Positions 7,531-18,592 of a stretch of 64,000 bases of DNA are shown here, piece by piece. Position 1 is the first letter of the stretch; each line of letters starts with the position of its first letter. Made by a program: the position numbers and the translations under genes. Below the pieces are notes generated by a model. It saw nothing but the letters and a program-made list of their open reading frames with translations, searched no databases and had not been told where the DNA came from. Source of the DNA: Enhydrobacter sp. (GTDB lineage: Bacteria; Pseudomonadota; Alphaproteobacteria; Reyranellales; Reyranellaceae); NCBI GenBank assembly GCA_026126105.1, contig JAHCJV010000009.1, positions 37,694 through 101,693 of the forward strand. Direction: 5' to 3'.

Positions 7531-9828
7531 ATGGCGGTGTTCGGTAAGGCTCAGTACATCAAGCGTGTCGAGGACGACCGGCTGCTGACCGGAAACGGCG
7601 GCTTTTCAGACAACCTGGCGCGTCCCAACCAAGTCCATGTCGTGCTGGTGCGATCGCCGCAGGCGCATGCCCGTATCGTAAAGGTCGATTGCGGTGCCGC
7701 CCGCAACGCGCCGGGTGTGGTCGCGGTCTACAGCTGGGCCGACATGGAGAAGGAAGGCAGCGGTTACTTCGTGTTGCCGGCGATGTTCCCCAACGCCGAC
7801 GGCACAAAGCCCGACATGACGCCGCGCCGCCCCTTGGCCCACGAGGTGGTGCGCTATGTCGGCGAGCCGGTCGTGGCGGTCGTGGCCGACACGCGCGCGC
7901 AGGCGGTCGATGCCGCCGAACTGGTCGAGGTCGAGTACGAGCAGCTTCCATCCGTGACCGAGATCGAGGATGCCCTGAAGCCGGACGCGCCGCAGGTCTG
8001 GAAGGGCGCTCCGGGCAACCGGGTCGGTTTCAACCGCTTCGGCGACGCAGCCAAGGCCGCTGCCGCCTTCGCAGCGGCTGCTCACAAGGTCGAGATCGAC
8101 GTCGTCCATCAGCGGCTGATCGTCAATGCGATGGAGCCGCGCGCGATCATGGCGGAATGGGACGGCGACCGCATGGTCGTCCATATCGGCAGCCAGAACC
8201 CTTCGGCGACGCGCGACACGCTGTGCGACGTAATCCTCAAGATGCCGAAGGACAAGGTGCGCGTGCTGGTGCGCGACATTGGCGGCGGCTTCGGCATGCG
8301 CACAGGCATCCAGCCCGACGAATCGGTCGCGGTGTGGGTCGCCAAGGTGCTGAAGCGCCCGGTGAAATGGCGCGCCGAGCGCAGCGAGGAGTTCGCCTCG
8401 GCGACTGCCGGCCGCGACCAGCTGCACAAGATGGCGCTGGCGCTCGACAAGGATGGCAAGATCCTGGCGTTGCGCATGGAGGCTTTCGCCAATGTCGGTG
8501 CCTATCCGTCGGGCGCGGGTATCGCGATTCCGCTGTTTGTCGGCCCCAAGGTCTCGACCGGCACCTATGTCGTCCCGCTGGTCGACCTGAAGATAACTTG
8601 CGTGCTGACCAATACGGCGACGATCGGTGCCTATCGCGGCGCCGGCCGGCCGGAGTGCCTGCTCGACCTCGAGCGGCTGATAGACACCGCCGCGCGGCAG
8701 ATCGGCATTGATCCTGCCGAGCTACGCCGGCGCAATTTCGTTAGACCGGCGCAGATGCCCTACACCACCGCAATGGGCGAGACGTACGACACCGGCGACT
8801 TCAACCTGTTCCTGACCAGGACGCTCGAGGCTTCCGACTGGGACGGTTTCCCGGCGCGCAAGGCCGAGGCCGAAAAGCGCGGCAAGCTCTACGGCCGCGG
8901 GCTCGCGTCCTATGTCGAATGGACGAGCGCCATGGTGATGAACGAGATGGCCCATTACGAGGTCAAGGCCGACGGCAAGGTAGTGATCTGGATGGGGACG
9001 CAAGGAATGGGGCAGGGGCTGCAGACCAGCTTCACCCAGCTGGCCTCGGAGCTGCTCGGTATCGACCCGTCTCAGATCGAGATCGCGATGGGCGACTCCG
9101 ACAGGGTGGGCGGCGTCGGCTCGATGGGCTCGCGCTCCGCTTATATCGGCGGCTCGGCCGTGCTCAGCGGCAGCGAGAAGCTGGTCGACAAGGGCAAGGA
9201 ACTGGCGGCCGATGCGCTGGAAGCGAGCACGGCGGATATCGTCTATGCCGGCGGCCGCTTCACGATCACCGGCACCGACCGCGGCATCGGCCTCGGCGAG
9301 CTGGCGGCCAAGCAGCCGGATAAGCGCATTTTCATCGAGAACGTGAACACGGTGGATGGCATCGCCTGGCCGAACGGCGCCCATGTCGGCGAGGTCGAGA
9401 TCGATCCGGAGACCGGGGAGGTCGAGCTCAAGCGCTACACCACAGTCGACGACGTCGGCCGCCCGCTGCACCGGCCGATCGTGTTCGGCCAGATCCAGGG
9501 CGGCTGCGCCCAGGGCATCGGCCAGGCGCTGCTAGAGGAGAATGTCTACGACCGCGAAACCGGCCAGCTCATCACCGGCTCTTTCATGGACTATGCCATG
9601 CCGCGAGCCGAGACCTTCCCGACCTTCAACAATCAGCTCGATGACAGCGTCCCGGCCAGGACCAATCCGCTGGGGGCCAAGGGGGTGGGCGAATCTGGCG
9701 CGGTCGGCTCGACGCCGACGGTGATGAACGCGATCATGGATGCGCTGTGGCCGCTCGGCATTCGCAACATCCAGATGCCGGCGACGCCGCTGCGCGTATG
9801 GACGGCGATCCAGGAAACTCGCAAGTAG
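7531..9828 (+). CDS. Xanthine dehydrogenase-family molybdopterin-binding large subunit, form-II CoxL-like
   Basis: 765 residues counted from ATG 7531 ([12 protein letters not shown]); the frame is open further upstream but that part is not protein-like. This family binds the molybdopterin-cytosine-dinucleotide Mo centre and hydroxylates aldehydes, CO or N-heterocycles. Visible landmarks are GGGFGMR at about 251-257, AYRGAGR at 367-373, which is the form-II (not form-I AYRCSFR) CoxL active-site loop, a Q-rich [11 protein letters not shown] segment, and the conserved catalytic Glu721 in GAKGVGESG. The FAD (medium) and 2Fe-2S (small) subunit genes normally beside it are absent here, so it is an orphan large subunit. 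True CO dehydrogenase activity is unlikely from the loop sequence. Confidence 0.92.
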   Translation: MAVFGKAQYIKRVEDDRLLTGNGGFSDNLARPNQVHVVLVRSPQAHARIVKVDCGAARNAPGVVAVYSWADMEKEGSGYFVLPAMFPNADGTKPDMTPRRPLAHEVVRYVGEPVVAVVADTRAQAVDAAELVEVEYEQLPSVTEIEDALKPDAPQVWKGAPGNRVGFNRFGDAAKAAAAFAAAAHKVEIDVVHQRLIVNAMEPRAIMAEWDGDRMVVHIGSQNPSATRDTLCDVILKMPKDKVRVLVRDIGGGFGMRTGIQPDESVAVWVAKVLKRPVKWRAERSEEFASATAGRDQLHKMALALDKDGKILALRMEAFANVGAYPSGAGIAIPLFVGPKVSTGTYVVPLVDLKITCVLTNTATIGAYRGAGRPECLLDLERLIDTAARQIGIDPAELRRRNFVRPAQMPYTTAMGETYDTGDFNLFLTRTLEASDWDGFPARKAEAEKRGKLYGRGLASYVEWTSAMVMNEMAHYEVKADGKVVIWMGTQGMGQGLQTSFTQLASELLGIDPSQIEIAMGDSDRVGGVGSMGSRSAYIGGSAVLSGSEKLVDKGKELAADALEASTADIVYAGGRFTITGTDRGIGLGELAAKQPDKRIFIENVNTVDGIAWPNGAHVGEVEIDPETGEVELKRYTTVDDVGRPLHRPIVFGQIQGGCAQGIGQALLEENVYDRETGQLITGSFMDYAMPRAETFPTFNNQLDDSVPARTNPLGAKGVGESGAVGSTPTVMNAIMDALWPLGIRNIQMPATPLRVWTAIQETRK

Positions 9829-9838
9829 CGGCAAAGCA

Positions 9839-11086
9839 ATGAAGCAACGGATCTTCGGCTGGATCTCCGTCCTCCTCGGCATCGTGCTCGCGCTTGCCGC
9901 CATCGAACTGACAGCCATTGCCTGGCTCTATCTCGAGGACGGCCGCTACGTCTCGGCCGAGGAGCTGTTCCAGCGCACGCAGAACACCTATGTGCGGGAC
10001 TCGACCAGGGGCACGAATTGCCGCTACGTCGACACGCTCTATCCGCACCCTTATGTGGCCTTCGTGCATCACGGCAATCCGCCGTGCGGTCTGCCCAACA
10101 TCAATAATATCGGGTTGCTGAACACCGATTTTCCGACCATCAAGCCGACCGACCGCTATGTCGTGCTGATCACCGGCGGCTCGGTCTCCTCCCAGCTTGC
10201 GCAGAACTGGCCTGCGCCCGCGCCGCGCTTCCTCGAGGAGGAGTTGAACAAGCGCTTCGCCAGCCCCAACGGCAAGCCATTCCTGGTGTTGAACGGAGGC
10301 GATGGCGCGTGGAAGGAGCCGCAATCCTTCATCCTGTTCTCGATGTACGCCACGTCGGTGGATGCAGTGCTCACCCTTGACGGGTACAACGAGCATTATC
10401 TTTTCCGCCACTACACCGAGGAGCGGCTGGAGCGGCCGCTCAGCAACTTCATCGACGTCAACCCATTCGTCGCCGACGAAAACTTCGGAGACGCCGCCAT
10501 CGGCTGGGTGATGGGCCGCATTGCCGGAACGCTGGCGCAGATGCCCCTGCTTGGCCATAGCCATGCTGCCTACATGATCGTGCGCGGCATCGAGGCGGCG
10601 GCGAAAGGCAAGGACGTCTTCAAGGCGGACAAGAACAAGAAGACGACGCTCAACAGCATCTTTGCGCTACCGGCCGACATCAAGGGCAATGGCGAAAAGG
10701 TATTCGCCACCCAGCTTATGCTTTATCAGAAGTATGCACGCGCAATCGAAGCGGTGGCCAGGGACAACGGCGTCAAGACCGCCTATTTCCTCCAGCCGGT
10801 GCCGAGCTGGGGCAAGACGCTCACCGAAGAAGAGAAGCGGGCGGCGGGCGGCAATCTCGCCGACCCTGTCCTCTACCGCCGCATGGTCGAAGGCATGCTG
10901 ACCCTTCGCGATCGCGGCATGGCCGTGTTCGACCTGGGTGACATGCTGAAGGACGTGCCGGAAACCATCTACGCCGACGATATCCATTTCATTCGCGATG
11001 CGAACGGCGATAGCAAAGGCTACCGGTTGATGGCGAAGATCGTCGCTGACGATCTCGCCAAAGCGTGGGACCTCAAGGCGAAATAG
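9839..11086 (+). CDS. Membrane-anchored SGNH/GDSL-like hydrolase
   Basis: 415 residues from ATG 9839, ten bases after the previous stop. One N-terminal membrane segment (about residues 6-30) anchors a periplasmic domain. The SGNH blocks can be followed: ITGGSVSS with candidate nucleophile Ser115, a Gly block near 150 (LNGGDGAW), DGYNEH with Asn184, and DDIHF with Asp380 and His383 near the C-terminus, followed by GYRLMAKIVADDL. This pattern matches SGNH hydrolases or acyltransferases acting on exported polymers or lipids. The substrate is unknown and there is no functional link to the neighbouring Mo hydroxylase. Confidence 0.75.
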   Translation: MKQRIFGWISVLLGIVLALAAIELTAIAWLYLEDGRYVSAEELFQRTQNTYVRDSTRGTNCRYVDTLYPHPYVAFVHHGNPPCGLPNINNIGLLNTDFPTIKPTDRYVVLITGGSVSSQLAQNWPAPAPRFLEEELNKRFASPNGKPFLVLNGGDGAWKEPQSFILFSMYATSVDAVLTLDGYNEHYLFRHYTEERLERPLSNFIDVNPFVADENFGDAAIGWVMGRIAGTLAQMPLLGHSHAAYMIVRGIEAAAKGKDVFKADKNKKTTLNSIFALPADIKGNGEKVFATQLMLYQKYARAIEAVARDNGVKTAYFLQPVPSWGKTLTEEEKRAAGGNLADPVLYRRMVEGMLTLRDRGMAVFDLGDMLKDVPETIYADDIHFIRDANGDSKGYRLMAKIVADDLAKAWDLKAK

Positions 11087-11164
11087 CGCTCACGGCAGGG
11101 CGCCGTTTGATCGGAACGACCGGGTGAGCCATCCTTCGGCTTCTGCAATAGAGGGACAGCCATC

Positions 11165-12544
11165 GTGTCGCGTGCCGACCGCAGCCAAAGCGCTCAATTC
11201 TCCCGCCCGCCATCCATCGACCGCATGGCCCAGTGGCCGGACTTGGCGCCGCTGATCGGACGCGTGGGCCGGCCACTGGTCATCGAGGCATTGCGTGCCT
11301 GGGTCGACGCGAGGCGTGGCACACCCGAGGTTTCTGATCCTGCAGCCTGCGCGACCTGGTGCGAGCACCGGCTCGCTCCGCTCGCGAGTTCATCGCTGCG
11401 CCGCGTCTTCAATTTGACTGGCACCGTCCTCCACACCAACCTTGGCCGCGCGCTGCTGGCGGAGGAGGCGATCGAGGCGGCCGTCATGGCGATGCGCTCG
11501 CCCGCAACGCTGGAATACGATCTCGAGGGCGGCGCGCGTGGCGAGCGTGACGACCATGTCGCCCCGTGGCTCTGCCGGCTGACCGGCGCGGAGGCCGCTA
11601 CCACTGTAAACAACAATGCCGGCGCAGTGCTGCTGGCGCTCAGCGCGCTCGCCGCTGGCCGCGAGGTGATCGTCTCGCGCGGCGAACTGATCGAGATAGG
11701 TGGCGCCTTTCGCATCCCCGACATCATGGCGCGCGCCGGGTGTCGGCTGGTCGAGGTCGGCACCACCAACCGCACGCATCTCAAGGACTATGCTGCTGCA
11801 ATCGGTCCAGACACCGCGGCGATCATGAAGGTCCACCCGTCGAATTACGCGGTGCAGGGCTTCACCAGGACGGTATCCGCCGCCGAGCTGGTGCCGCTGG
11901 CGCACGAGAACGGTTTGTCGGTGATCGAGGATCTCGGCAGTGGCACCTTGGTTGATCTCGAGACCTGGGGCCTGCCGCACGAGCCTACCGCGCGCGAGGC
12001 GATCGGAGCCGGCATCGATGTCGTGACCTTCTCCGGCGACAAGCTGCTGGGCGGCCCGCAGGCGGGCTTGTTGGTTGGCAAGGCCGCGTTCATCGAGCGT
12101 ATCGCCAGGAACCCGATGAAACGGGCGCTGCGCCTCGACAAGGTGCGGCTCGCGGCTCTCGAGGCGACACTGCGGCTCTATGCCGATCCCGGGAAGCTGG
12201 TGAAGCGCCTGCCGACGATCCGTACGCTGGCGCGCGCACCGACGGAGATCCGTGAGCAGGCCGAGCGTCTCATGCCGGCCTTCGCACAGGCCGTTGGGTC
12301 GGAATGGCAGCCTCGTATCGAAGCTGTGCGCGGTCAGATCGGCTCGGGCGCGCTGCCGGTCGACCTGCTGCCGTCGTTCGCCCTGGCGGTGACGGGCAAA
12401 GGCCTGGACCGGCTGGCTGCCGCGTTCCGCAGCCTGCCGATCCCGGTGATCGGCCGTATCCAGGATGGCGCGCTGCTGTTCGATCTCCGTATGCTCGACG
12501 ACGAGGCCACCTTCGCGGCGCAATTGCCGGAGCTCGCGCCATGA
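11165..12544 (+). CDS. selA: L-seryl-tRNA(Sec) selenium transferase
   Basis: 459 residues from a GTG start (MSRADRS), the standard SelA length. SelA is a PLP enzyme that converts Ser-tRNA(Sec) to Sec-tRNA(Sec) using selenophosphate. Family segments in order are [53 protein letters not shown] and [14 protein letters not shown], in which Lys293 is the PLP-binding lysine. Its stop overlaps the selB start as ATGA. Together with selB and the tRNA-Sec gene it forms a complete selA-selB-selC cluster. Confidence 0.96.
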   Translation: MSRADRSQSAQFSRPPSIDRMAQWPDLAPLIGRVGRPLVIEALRAWVDARRGTPEVSDPAACATWCEHRLAPLASSSLRRVFNLTGTVLHTNLGRALLAEEAIEAAVMAMRSPATLEYDLEGGARGERDDHVAPWLCRLTGAEAATTVNNNAGAVLLALSALAAGREVIVSRGELIEIGGAFRIPDIMARAGCRLVEVGTTNRTHLKDYAAAIGPDTAAIMKVHPSNYAVQGFTRTVSAAELVPLAHENGLSVIEDLGSGTLVDLETWGLPHEPTAREAIGAGIDVVTFSGDKLLGGPQAGLLVGKAAFIERIARNPMKRALRLDKVRLAALEATLRLYADPGKLVKRLPTIRTLARAPTEIREQAERLMPAFAQAVGSEWQPRIEAVRGQIGSGALPVDLLPSFALAVTGKGLDRLAAAFRSLPIPVIGRIQDGALLFDLRMLDDEATFAAQLPELAP

Positions 12545-14469
12545 TCGTCGGCACCGCGGGTCATATCGACCACGGCAAGACCGCGCTGGTGAAGGCGCTG
12601 ACCGGCGTGGATGCAGATCGCCTCAAGGAGGAGAAGGCGCGCGGCATCACGATCGATCTCGGTTACGCCTATAGCGACCTGGGTGACGGCCGCCAGCTCG
12701 GCTTCGTCGACGTGCCGGGCCACGAGCGCTTCGTGCACAACATGCTTGCCGGCGCTACCGGCATCGACGCCGCACTTCTCGTGGTGTCGGCTGCAGAAGG
12801 CATCAAGCCGCAGACTGTCGAGCACCTGCAGATCATGGACCTGCTCGGCCTCGATCGCGGCATCGTTGCGCTCACCAAATCGGACCTCGTGAACGACGAC
12901 GAACTGCTCGAGCGCATGGCCGAGGTCGAGACGCTGATATCTGCGACCTCGCTCCGGGGAGCGGAGATCATTCCTGTTTCGGCGATAACCGGCGCGGGCG
13001 TCGACGAGCTCAAGGCCAAGCTGTTGATGCTCGGCGAAAGCGGCAAGGGCGTCTCGGGTTACGCGCGACTCGCCATCGACCGCTGCTTCCTGCTGTCCGG
13101 CGCTGGCGTCGTTGTCACCGGCACCGTGCATGCCGGCGAAATCAGGGTCGGCGATCACCTGGTACTGGCGCCATCGGGCCTCGAGGCCCGGGTGCGCTCG
13201 CTGCATGCCCAGAACCGGACGGCGGAGGTTGGCCATGCCGGCGAACGCTGCGCACTCAATCTGAGCGGCGCGCGGCTGTCGAAGGATGCGGTGAAACGCG
13301 GCGACTGGGTGGTGAGCCCGGAGCTGCTGGCGCCGACCGACCGAATCGACGTTGAGCTGAAGGTGCTGGCGTCGGAGAAGGATCCGCTCAAGCACTGGGC
13401 GCCTGTCCACATTCATCTCGGCGCAGCGCACGTCATGGGCCGGGTCGCGTTGCTCGAAGCCGACAGACTGGCACCTGGCGGGAGCGGGCTGGCGCAGCTC
13501 GTGCTCGAGGAGAAGATCGGCGCCTTGGCCGGAGACCGGGTGATCCTGCGTGATCCTTCCGCCACGCGCACGATCGCTGGCGCGCGGATCGTCGATCCGT
13601 TCGGGCCGCCGCGCAACCGGCGCCTGCCGCGGCGCCTCGCGGAACTGGGCGCGCTACGCGAGCCGAACGAAACTGTGCTTCCGGCGCTGCTGCGGGAAGA
13701 GACGGGTTTCGTCGATCTGTTGCGCTTCGGCGTCGCCCGCAATCTGCGACCCGCAGAGGTGCAACATCTGTTGGCCGAGGCCGGCGGTGTCGAAGTCGCC
13801 GGCTTCGGCTTCCTCGCGGAGACGCTGGCAGAAGCCCGCGCCGATATCGGGGCGACGCTGAAGGCGTTCCACGCAGCCAATGCGGATGCGCTCGGCCTTC
13901 CTCCCGAGCGACTGCGCGTGTCGGTGAAGAGGCGCTGGCCGCCGGCGGTGTTCGCGGCGCTGGTCGCTCTCGAAGTGGCGGCGAAGAGCATCACCATCGA
14001 CGGATCGCTGCTGCGGCTGCCGGGCCATTCGCTGACGCTGGTGCCGAAGGACGAAGCGCTGTGGAAGAAGATCTCAGGCGACCTGACGCGTGACCGGTTC
14101 AAGCCGCCGCGGGTGCGCGACTTCGCTCAGGCCTACGCGACGCCGGAGCCGAACGTGCGCAAGCTGTTGCGCCAGCTTGCGCGGTTGGGCCGGGTCGTCG
14201 AGGTCGCGCCAGATCAGTTCTTTCTGCGGCCGGTCGTGGCCGAGATGATCGCGATCGCGCACGGACTCGGTGACGATTTCACTGCCGCGCAGTTCCGAGA
14301 CAAGCTCGACAATGGGCGCAAGCTCGCGATCCTGATCCTCGAATTCTTCGACAGGCACGGCATTACTGCCCGCCGGGGGGATTTGCGCCGGACAGTGCCT
14401 CAGAAACTCGGCCAGTACGGGCCGGTCTCCTCTGGCACCCGGACCTCCGCGCAGGAATCCGGCGGATGA
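12541..14469 (+). CDS. selB: Selenocysteine-specific elongation factor
   Basis: 642 residues from ATG 12541, translationally coupled to selA. The N-terminal EF-Tu-like GTPase shows G1 GHIDHGKT (about residues 7-14), the [19 protein letters not shown] switch (in parts), G3 DVPGHERF and G4 TKSD. Beta-barrel domains follow to about residue 340. The C-terminal 250 residues read as tandem winged helices (for example [14 protein letters not shown] and [14 protein letters not shown]), the part that binds the SECIS hairpin in mRNA. The gene ends 66 bases before the tRNA-Sec gene. Confidence 0.96.
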   Translation: MIVGTAGHIDHGKTALVKALTGVDADRLKEEKARGITIDLGYAYSDLGDGRQLGFVDVPGHERFVHNMLAGATGIDAALLVVSAAEGIKPQTVEHLQIMDLLGLDRGIVALTKSDLVNDDELLERMAEVETLISATSLRGAEIIPVSAITGAGVDELKAKLLMLGESGKGVSGYARLAIDRCFLLSGAGVVVTGTVHAGEIRVGDHLVLAPSGLEARVRSLHAQNRTAEVGHAGERCALNLSGARLSKDAVKRGDWVVSPELLAPTDRIDVELKVLASEKDPLKHWAPVHIHLGAAHVMGRVALLEADRLAPGGSGLAQLVLEEKIGALAGDRVILRDPSATRTIAGARIVDPFGPPRNRRLPRRLAELGALREPNETVLPALLREETGFVDLLRFGVARNLRPAEVQHLLAEAGGVEVAGFGFLAETLAEARADIGATLKAFHAANADALGLPPERLRVSVKRRWPPAVFAALVALEVAAKSITIDGSLLRLPGHSLTLVPKDEALWKKISGDLTRDRFKPPRVRDFAQAYATPEPNVRKLLRQLARLGRVVEVAPDQFFLRPVVAEMIAIAHGLGDDFTAAQFRDKLDNGRKLAILILEFFDRHGITARRGDLRRTVPQKLGQYGPVSSGTRTSAQESGG

Positions 14470-14535
14470 TCTCGCGCTCCGCGTCTGCTGCAAATGCTGA
14501 TTTACGGCTGAAGCATTTCGGGTAGACTCGATTAT

Positions 14536-14631
14536 GGAGGGGAAGCGCTCCCGGTGGGGCGGCTGGCCTTCAAAGCCAGAGAGGGTCGCCAGACGGCTCT
14601 TAGTGGGTTCGACTCCCACTCTCTTCCGCCA
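14536..14631 (+). tRNA. selC: tRNA-Sec (anticodon TCA)
   Basis: 96 nucleotides including an encoded CCA. The acceptor stem has eight pairs (GGAGGGGA with TCTCTTCC, using G-U pairs), followed by discriminator G. The D stem has six pairs (CGCTCC with GGGGCG), the anticodon arm is CTGGC-CTTCAAA-GCCAG with anticodon TCA (UGA reader), and there is a long extra arm (GAGGGTCGCC ... CGGCTCTT) and a T arm GTGGG-TTCGACT-CCCAC. The eight-pair acceptor, long D stem and long variable arm are diagnostic of selenocysteine tRNA. It follows selB directly. Confidence 0.97.
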
Positions 14632-14649
14632 GTTCCCGAGAGCGAGCCG

Positions 14650-16149
14650 CTATCTCTCGCGAAGGCTTTCCTGCCTGAATCGGAGGAGCGGCGACAGCAG
14701 ATAACTCAGCACGGTACGGGAGCCCGTCTTGATTTCCACTGTCACCGCCATGCCGGGCGAGAGATTCACCGTTTTGTTCTCGACCTGAATCTGCGTACGG
14801 TCCAGCGCCACACGCGCGGAATAGATCAATTCTTGGCCGCTCGGCTCGCTGCTGCTGGCCTCGGTTCCCTGGGCTTTCTCGCCCGGTCTCTCCGGCTTGT
14901 TGCGCGAGATGGCGTCCTGCGAAATGCCGATCACGCGGCCGGGGATCAGTCCGTATTTCGTGAAACTGAAGGTGTCGACCTTGATCTCGGCTACCTGCCC
15001 GGGTTCGATGAATCCGATGTCCCGATTGGGAATCATTGCTTCCACCTCGAGATGGCTGTCGGTCGGGACGACGACGAGCAGTGCCTGTGCCGGCGTCACC
15101 ACCCCGCCTGCGGTATGGATCGCGAGCTGCTGAACGACGCCGTCGACCGGTGCCGTGAGCAGCTGCAGCTTGGTCCGCTGCTCGGCCTTGACCAGCTCCT
15201 GCTCGAGGCTGGCCGCCTTGGGCTCGAATTTACTGAGCTCATCGAGCACGGTCTTTTGATATTCCGCCGTCACCTGCTTCTTGGATTCCGTCAATGTCCG
15301 GACCGCCGCCTGCGCCTCGCGCAACCTGCTCTTCTGGACCGCAAGCTCCTGTTCCTGCTCGGTCACCGCCTGGAGCATCTCGAGATACTGCAGCTTCGAC
15401 CCGATCTCCGCGTTGGCGAGCGTCCGGCGGATTTCGAATCTTTGGCGGAGCACCGGGATGATCGCCTCCAGCTTGGCAACCAATGCCGCGGAGGTCGCGG
15501 CCTCGGCTTCCTTCTGGTCGACCTGCCGGCTCAGTGCCCCCAGTTTGGCGCGATATTCTCCGATCTGGCTCACCAGGAAATTGCGTTGAGTGGCAATGAG
15601 CTCGGGACTCGCATCCGGCACGGGCGGGAAGGTGTCGCTCTCGGCCAAGGCCGCCTTCAAGCGCGCGACACTGACTTGGGCCGCGACGAGCTCGCTTTTC
15701 AGACGAGCTGCTTCGGCTGCGTTGATGGTCGGATCGAGCTCGATCAGGACCTGCCCGGCCTTCACGCTCTGCCCGTCGCGAACGTGAATCGCACGGACCA
15801 CCGCGATCTCGAGAGGCTGGATGACCTTGATCCGCCCCGTGGGCACGATCTTGCCCTGCGCCGACGCGACGATGTCGATTTCGCCCAGGCACGCCCACGC
15901 GACCGCAAGAACGAAGAGCAGGATGATCGTTCCGCCGATCGCCCGGCCAATCGGCGATGGTGGCGACTCGACGATCTCGAGGGCCGCCGGCAGGAACGCC
16001 AGCTCGTCGGCACTCCGCTTCGGCTTTTTCGGTGGCTGCGGCGGCTTGAGCGGCGTGGGCGCCTGTGGCGGCTGGGCTGCCTGCGGCGGCTTGGCCGGGG
16101 CTTCCAGCACAGCGGGGCCGGTCGTCGTAGCAGGGCTAGCCGACTTCAT
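14650..16149 (-). CDS. Type I secretion periplasmic adaptor (HlyD family)
   Basis: 499 residues from ATG 16149, which overlaps the end of the upstream ABC exporter gene by 14 bases. After a proline-rich cytoplasmic tail (PPQAAQPPQAP and PPQPPKKPKRS) there is one membrane segment near residues 70-92, then a lipoyl/barrel part (GKIVPTGRIKVIQPLE), a long coiled-coil hairpin (about 150-330), and the returning barrel with LLTAPVDGVVQQL and LSPGMAVTVEIKTG, the standard C-terminal HlyD signature. It would bridge the ABC exporter to a TolC-like channel, which is not in this window. The RTX protease at 25895 is a plausible cargo. Confidence 0.93.
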   Translation of the reverse strand: MKSASPATTTGPAVLEAPAKPPQAAQPPQAPTPLKPPQPPKKPKRSADELAFLPAALEIVESPPSPIGRAIGGTIILLFVLAVAWACLGEIDIVASAQGKIVPTGRIKVIQPLEIAVVRAIHVRDGQSVKAGQVLIELDPTINAAEAARLKSELVAAQVSVARLKAALAESDTFPPVPDASPELIATQRNFLVSQIGEYRAKLGALSRQVDQKEAEAATSAALVAKLEAIIPVLRQRFEIRRTLANAEIGSKLQYLEMLQAVTEQEQELAVQKSRLREAQAAVRTLTESKKQVTAEYQKTVLDELSKFEPKAASLEQELVKAEQRTKLQLLTAPVDGVVQQLAIHTAGGVVTPAQALLVVVPTDSHLEVEAMIPNRDIGFIEPGQVAEIKVDTFSFTKYGLIPGRVIGISQDAISRNKPERPGEKAQGTEASSSEPSGQELIYSARVALDRTQIQVENKTVNLSPGMAVTVEIKTGSRTVLSYLLSPLLRFRQESLRER

Positions 16150-18283
16150 GGATACCCGCCTGCATCCGCCACAAGCTGGCGTAGCGACCGCCCGTGCCCA
16201 CCAGCGAGTCGTGCGTTCCGTCTTCCACGATTCGCCCGCGTTCGATCGTAATGATGCGATCGGCATTCCGCACGGTAGAGAGCCGGTGCGCGATGATGAT
16301 TACCGTACGACCCTTGCAGATCTGGCGCATGTTCTGTTGGATCACCCGTTCACTTTCATAGTCTAGCGCGCTGGTCGCTTCGTCGAAGATCAGGATGCGT
16401 GGATTGGTCACCAGCGCGCGCGCGATGGCAATGCGTTGCCGTTGTCCCCCCGACAGGCTGCTGCCGCGTTCATGCACGACGGTATCGTAGCCTTCTGGCA
16501 GCTCGAGAATGAAATCGTGCGCCCCGGCAAGCGCCGCTGCAGCCATGACGCGCTCGATCGGCATAGAGGGATCGGCGAGCGCGATGTTCTCGCGGACCGA
16601 GGTGTTGAAGAGGACGTTTTCCTGGAGCACGACGCCGATCTGGCGCCGCAGCCACGTCGGATCGGCGACCGCGATATCGACTCCATCGACGAGCACGCGC
16701 CCGCTTTCGGGGACGTAGAGGCGCTGCACGAGCTTGGCCAGCGTGCTCTTGCCCGAGCCCGACTGGCCGACGATCCCGACCGTCTGCCCTGCCGCAATCC
16801 GAAGATTCACGTCGTGCAGGATCTCGGGCCCGTCGATCCGGTAACGGAACACCACGTGCTCGAAGGCGACATCGCCGCGGACCGCCGGAAGGCCAGTGCG
16901 CCCGGAATTGAAAGTCGGCTCGGGGGTGGTGTTCAGGATGTCCCCGAGACGCGCCACGGAAAGTCGGGCCTGGTGAAAATCCTGCCATATCTGCGCCAGC
17001 CGCAGGACCGGCTGGCTCACCCGCCCGGCGAAGATGTTGAATGCCACGAGCTCACCGATCGTGAGCTGGCCTTCGATGACGAGCTTGGCGCCGAAGTACA
17101 GGATCGCCGCTGTCACCAGCTTGCTGATCATCTGCACCGTCTGGCTCGTCGTGTTGCCCAGGCTCAGCACACGGAAACTGGCGGCGACGTAGCCAGCGAG
17201 CTGCTCCTCCCAACGGCGCTGCATCTGCGGCTCTACCGCCATGGCCTTCAGCGTCTCGACGCCTGCGACGCTTTCCACCAGGAAAGCCTGGTTCTCGGCA
17301 CCACGCCGGAACTTCTCGTCGAGGCGCGAGCGGAAAAGCGGCGTCGCGGCGGCGGAGATGCCGATATAGAGGGGAAAAGAGGCGAGCACGATCCATGTCA
17401 GGAATGGAGAGTAGATGAACATCACCGCGACGAACACGAACGTGAAGAACAGGTCGATGACGATCGTGAGGGCCGAGCTGGTCAGGAAGTTGCGGATGTT
17501 CTCCAGCTCACGGACCCGAGCGACCGAATCGCCGACGCGACGAGCCTGGAAATAGCCGATCGGCAGCGCGAGGAGATGTCGGAACAGCCGCGCGCCCAGC
17601 TCCACGTCGATCCGGTTGGTCGTATGCGAAAAGAGATATGTCCGCAGAATCCCCAACACGGTTTCGAAGATCGTGATGGTCACCAGCCCGATGAGCAGCA
17701 CATCCAAGGTGCTCATGCTGCGGTGCACGAGCACCTTGTCGATCACGATCTGGAAGAACAGCGGCGAGACGAGAGCGAAGATCTGAAGGAAGAACGAGGC
17801 GAGCATCACCTCGCCGAGCATGCGGCGGTATTTGTGGATCGCGCCCAAGAACCACGAGATATCGAACCGGCGGGCAAGGTCGGTCAGGCTGGCCCGGCGA
17901 GTGAGCAACACGATCTGTCCATCCCAGACCGCTTCAAACTCCGCGCGGGTCATCTGCGCAGGCCGGCCTCCCAGAGGCGCCTGCACCAGAATCCGATCGT
18001 CGCCGATCTTGCCGAGGATGAGAAAGCCACCATCCTTGAGACGCGCAATCCCAGGCAGGGGCGTACTGACCAGACGACGCCAATTGGTATTGTACGCGCG
18101 TGCTCTGAGGCCCAGATCCTTGGCGCATCGGAGCATCTCCGGCACGCCCATCGTCGGCTTGCCGACACGGTGGCGGATCTGCTCAGGATCGGCCGCCATG
18201 CCCTGAAAGCGGACAAGCATGACGAACGCGGCCAGACCTTGATCTGCGGCGGTCTTTTGCTCGGCTTCGACAGACACAGACAT
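16136..18283 (-). CDS. Type I secretion ABC permease/ATPase with inactive C39-like N-domain
   Basis: 715 residues, the normal HlyB/RtxB/LapB size. Residues 1-130 form a C39-peptidase-like domain, but the stretch that should hold the catalytic Cys reads DQGLAAFVML with no cysteine. It is therefore a degenerate CLD that docks cargo, as in RTX exporters, rather than cutting a leader. Six membrane helices follow (about 150-430), then the ATPase with Walker A GQSGSGKST (Lys512), signature LSGGQRQR, Walker B ILIFDEATSALD and H-loop IIAHRLS. It is coupled to the adaptor gene downstream. Confidence 0.94.
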   Translation of the reverse strand: MSVSVEAEQKTAADQGLAAFVMLVRFQGMAADPEQIRHRVGKPTMGVPEMLRCAKDLGLRARAYNTNWRRLVSTPLPGIARLKDGGFLILGKIGDDRILVQAPLGGRPAQMTRAEFEAVWDGQIVLLTRRASLTDLARRFDISWFLGAIHKYRRMLGEVMLASFFLQIFALVSPLFFQIVIDKVLVHRSMSTLDVLLIGLVTITIFETVLGILRTYLFSHTTNRIDVELGARLFRHLLALPIGYFQARRVGDSVARVRELENIRNFLTSSALTIVIDLFFTFVFVAVMFIYSPFLTWIVLASFPLYIGISAAATPLFRSRLDEKFRRGAENQAFLVESVAGVETLKAMAVEPQMQRRWEEQLAGYVAASFRVLSLGNTTSQTVQMISKLVTAAILYFGAKLVIEGQLTIGELVAFNIFAGRVSQPVLRLAQIWQDFHQARLSVARLGDILNTTPEPTFNSGRTGLPAVRGDVAFEHVVFRYRIDGPEILHDVNLRIAAGQTVGIVGQSGSGKSTLAKLVQRLYVPESGRVLVDGVDIAVADPTWLRRQIGVVLQENVLFNTSVRENIALADPSMPIERVMAAAALAGAHDFILELPEGYDTVVHERGSSLSGGQRQRIAIARALVTNPRILIFDEATSALDYESERVIQQNMRQICKGRTVIIIAHRLSTVRNADRIITIERGRIVEDGTHDSLVGTGGRYASLWRMQAGIHEVG

Positions 18284-18592
18284 TGGCCAGAAGGCTCCGA
18301 CAATTCAGGTTCGAAGACTTAACCGATCGGTGGCAAAGCGACCAACTTTTTCGGTTTCGGCCGTTTCCGTCGAGTATCGTCCATTGCGCAGGCCGCCAAA
18401 CAGCAATCAACGACAAACTAATTACATATCAAAGACTTAGGGCCACATTAAGGCTCCGTCGATTGTTTTCGAGTGTTGCGTCGCAGTGAGCTTGGGCGAT
18501 TCAGTTGCAGAATGACCCGCGTGCTTTCGCCGGTTGCCCTTTGTGTTCCAGCGGATAAAGTCCGCCTCCCTCGACGTGAAAGGAGCATATCC
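18284..18592. other. Divergent intergenic region between T1SS operon and DUF992 gene
   Basis: 309 bases without a gene. The part from about 18400 to 18470 is clearly AT-richer than its surroundings (for example CAAACTAATTACATATC), as expected for promoters of the two divergent units. I cannot place convincing -35/-10 pairs. Confidence 0.5.

Noticed and set aside
16436..18322. 628-codon plus-strand frame opposite the ABC exporter
   Set aside because: Antisense of a gene with full ABC motifs; His/Arg-rich shadow composition.
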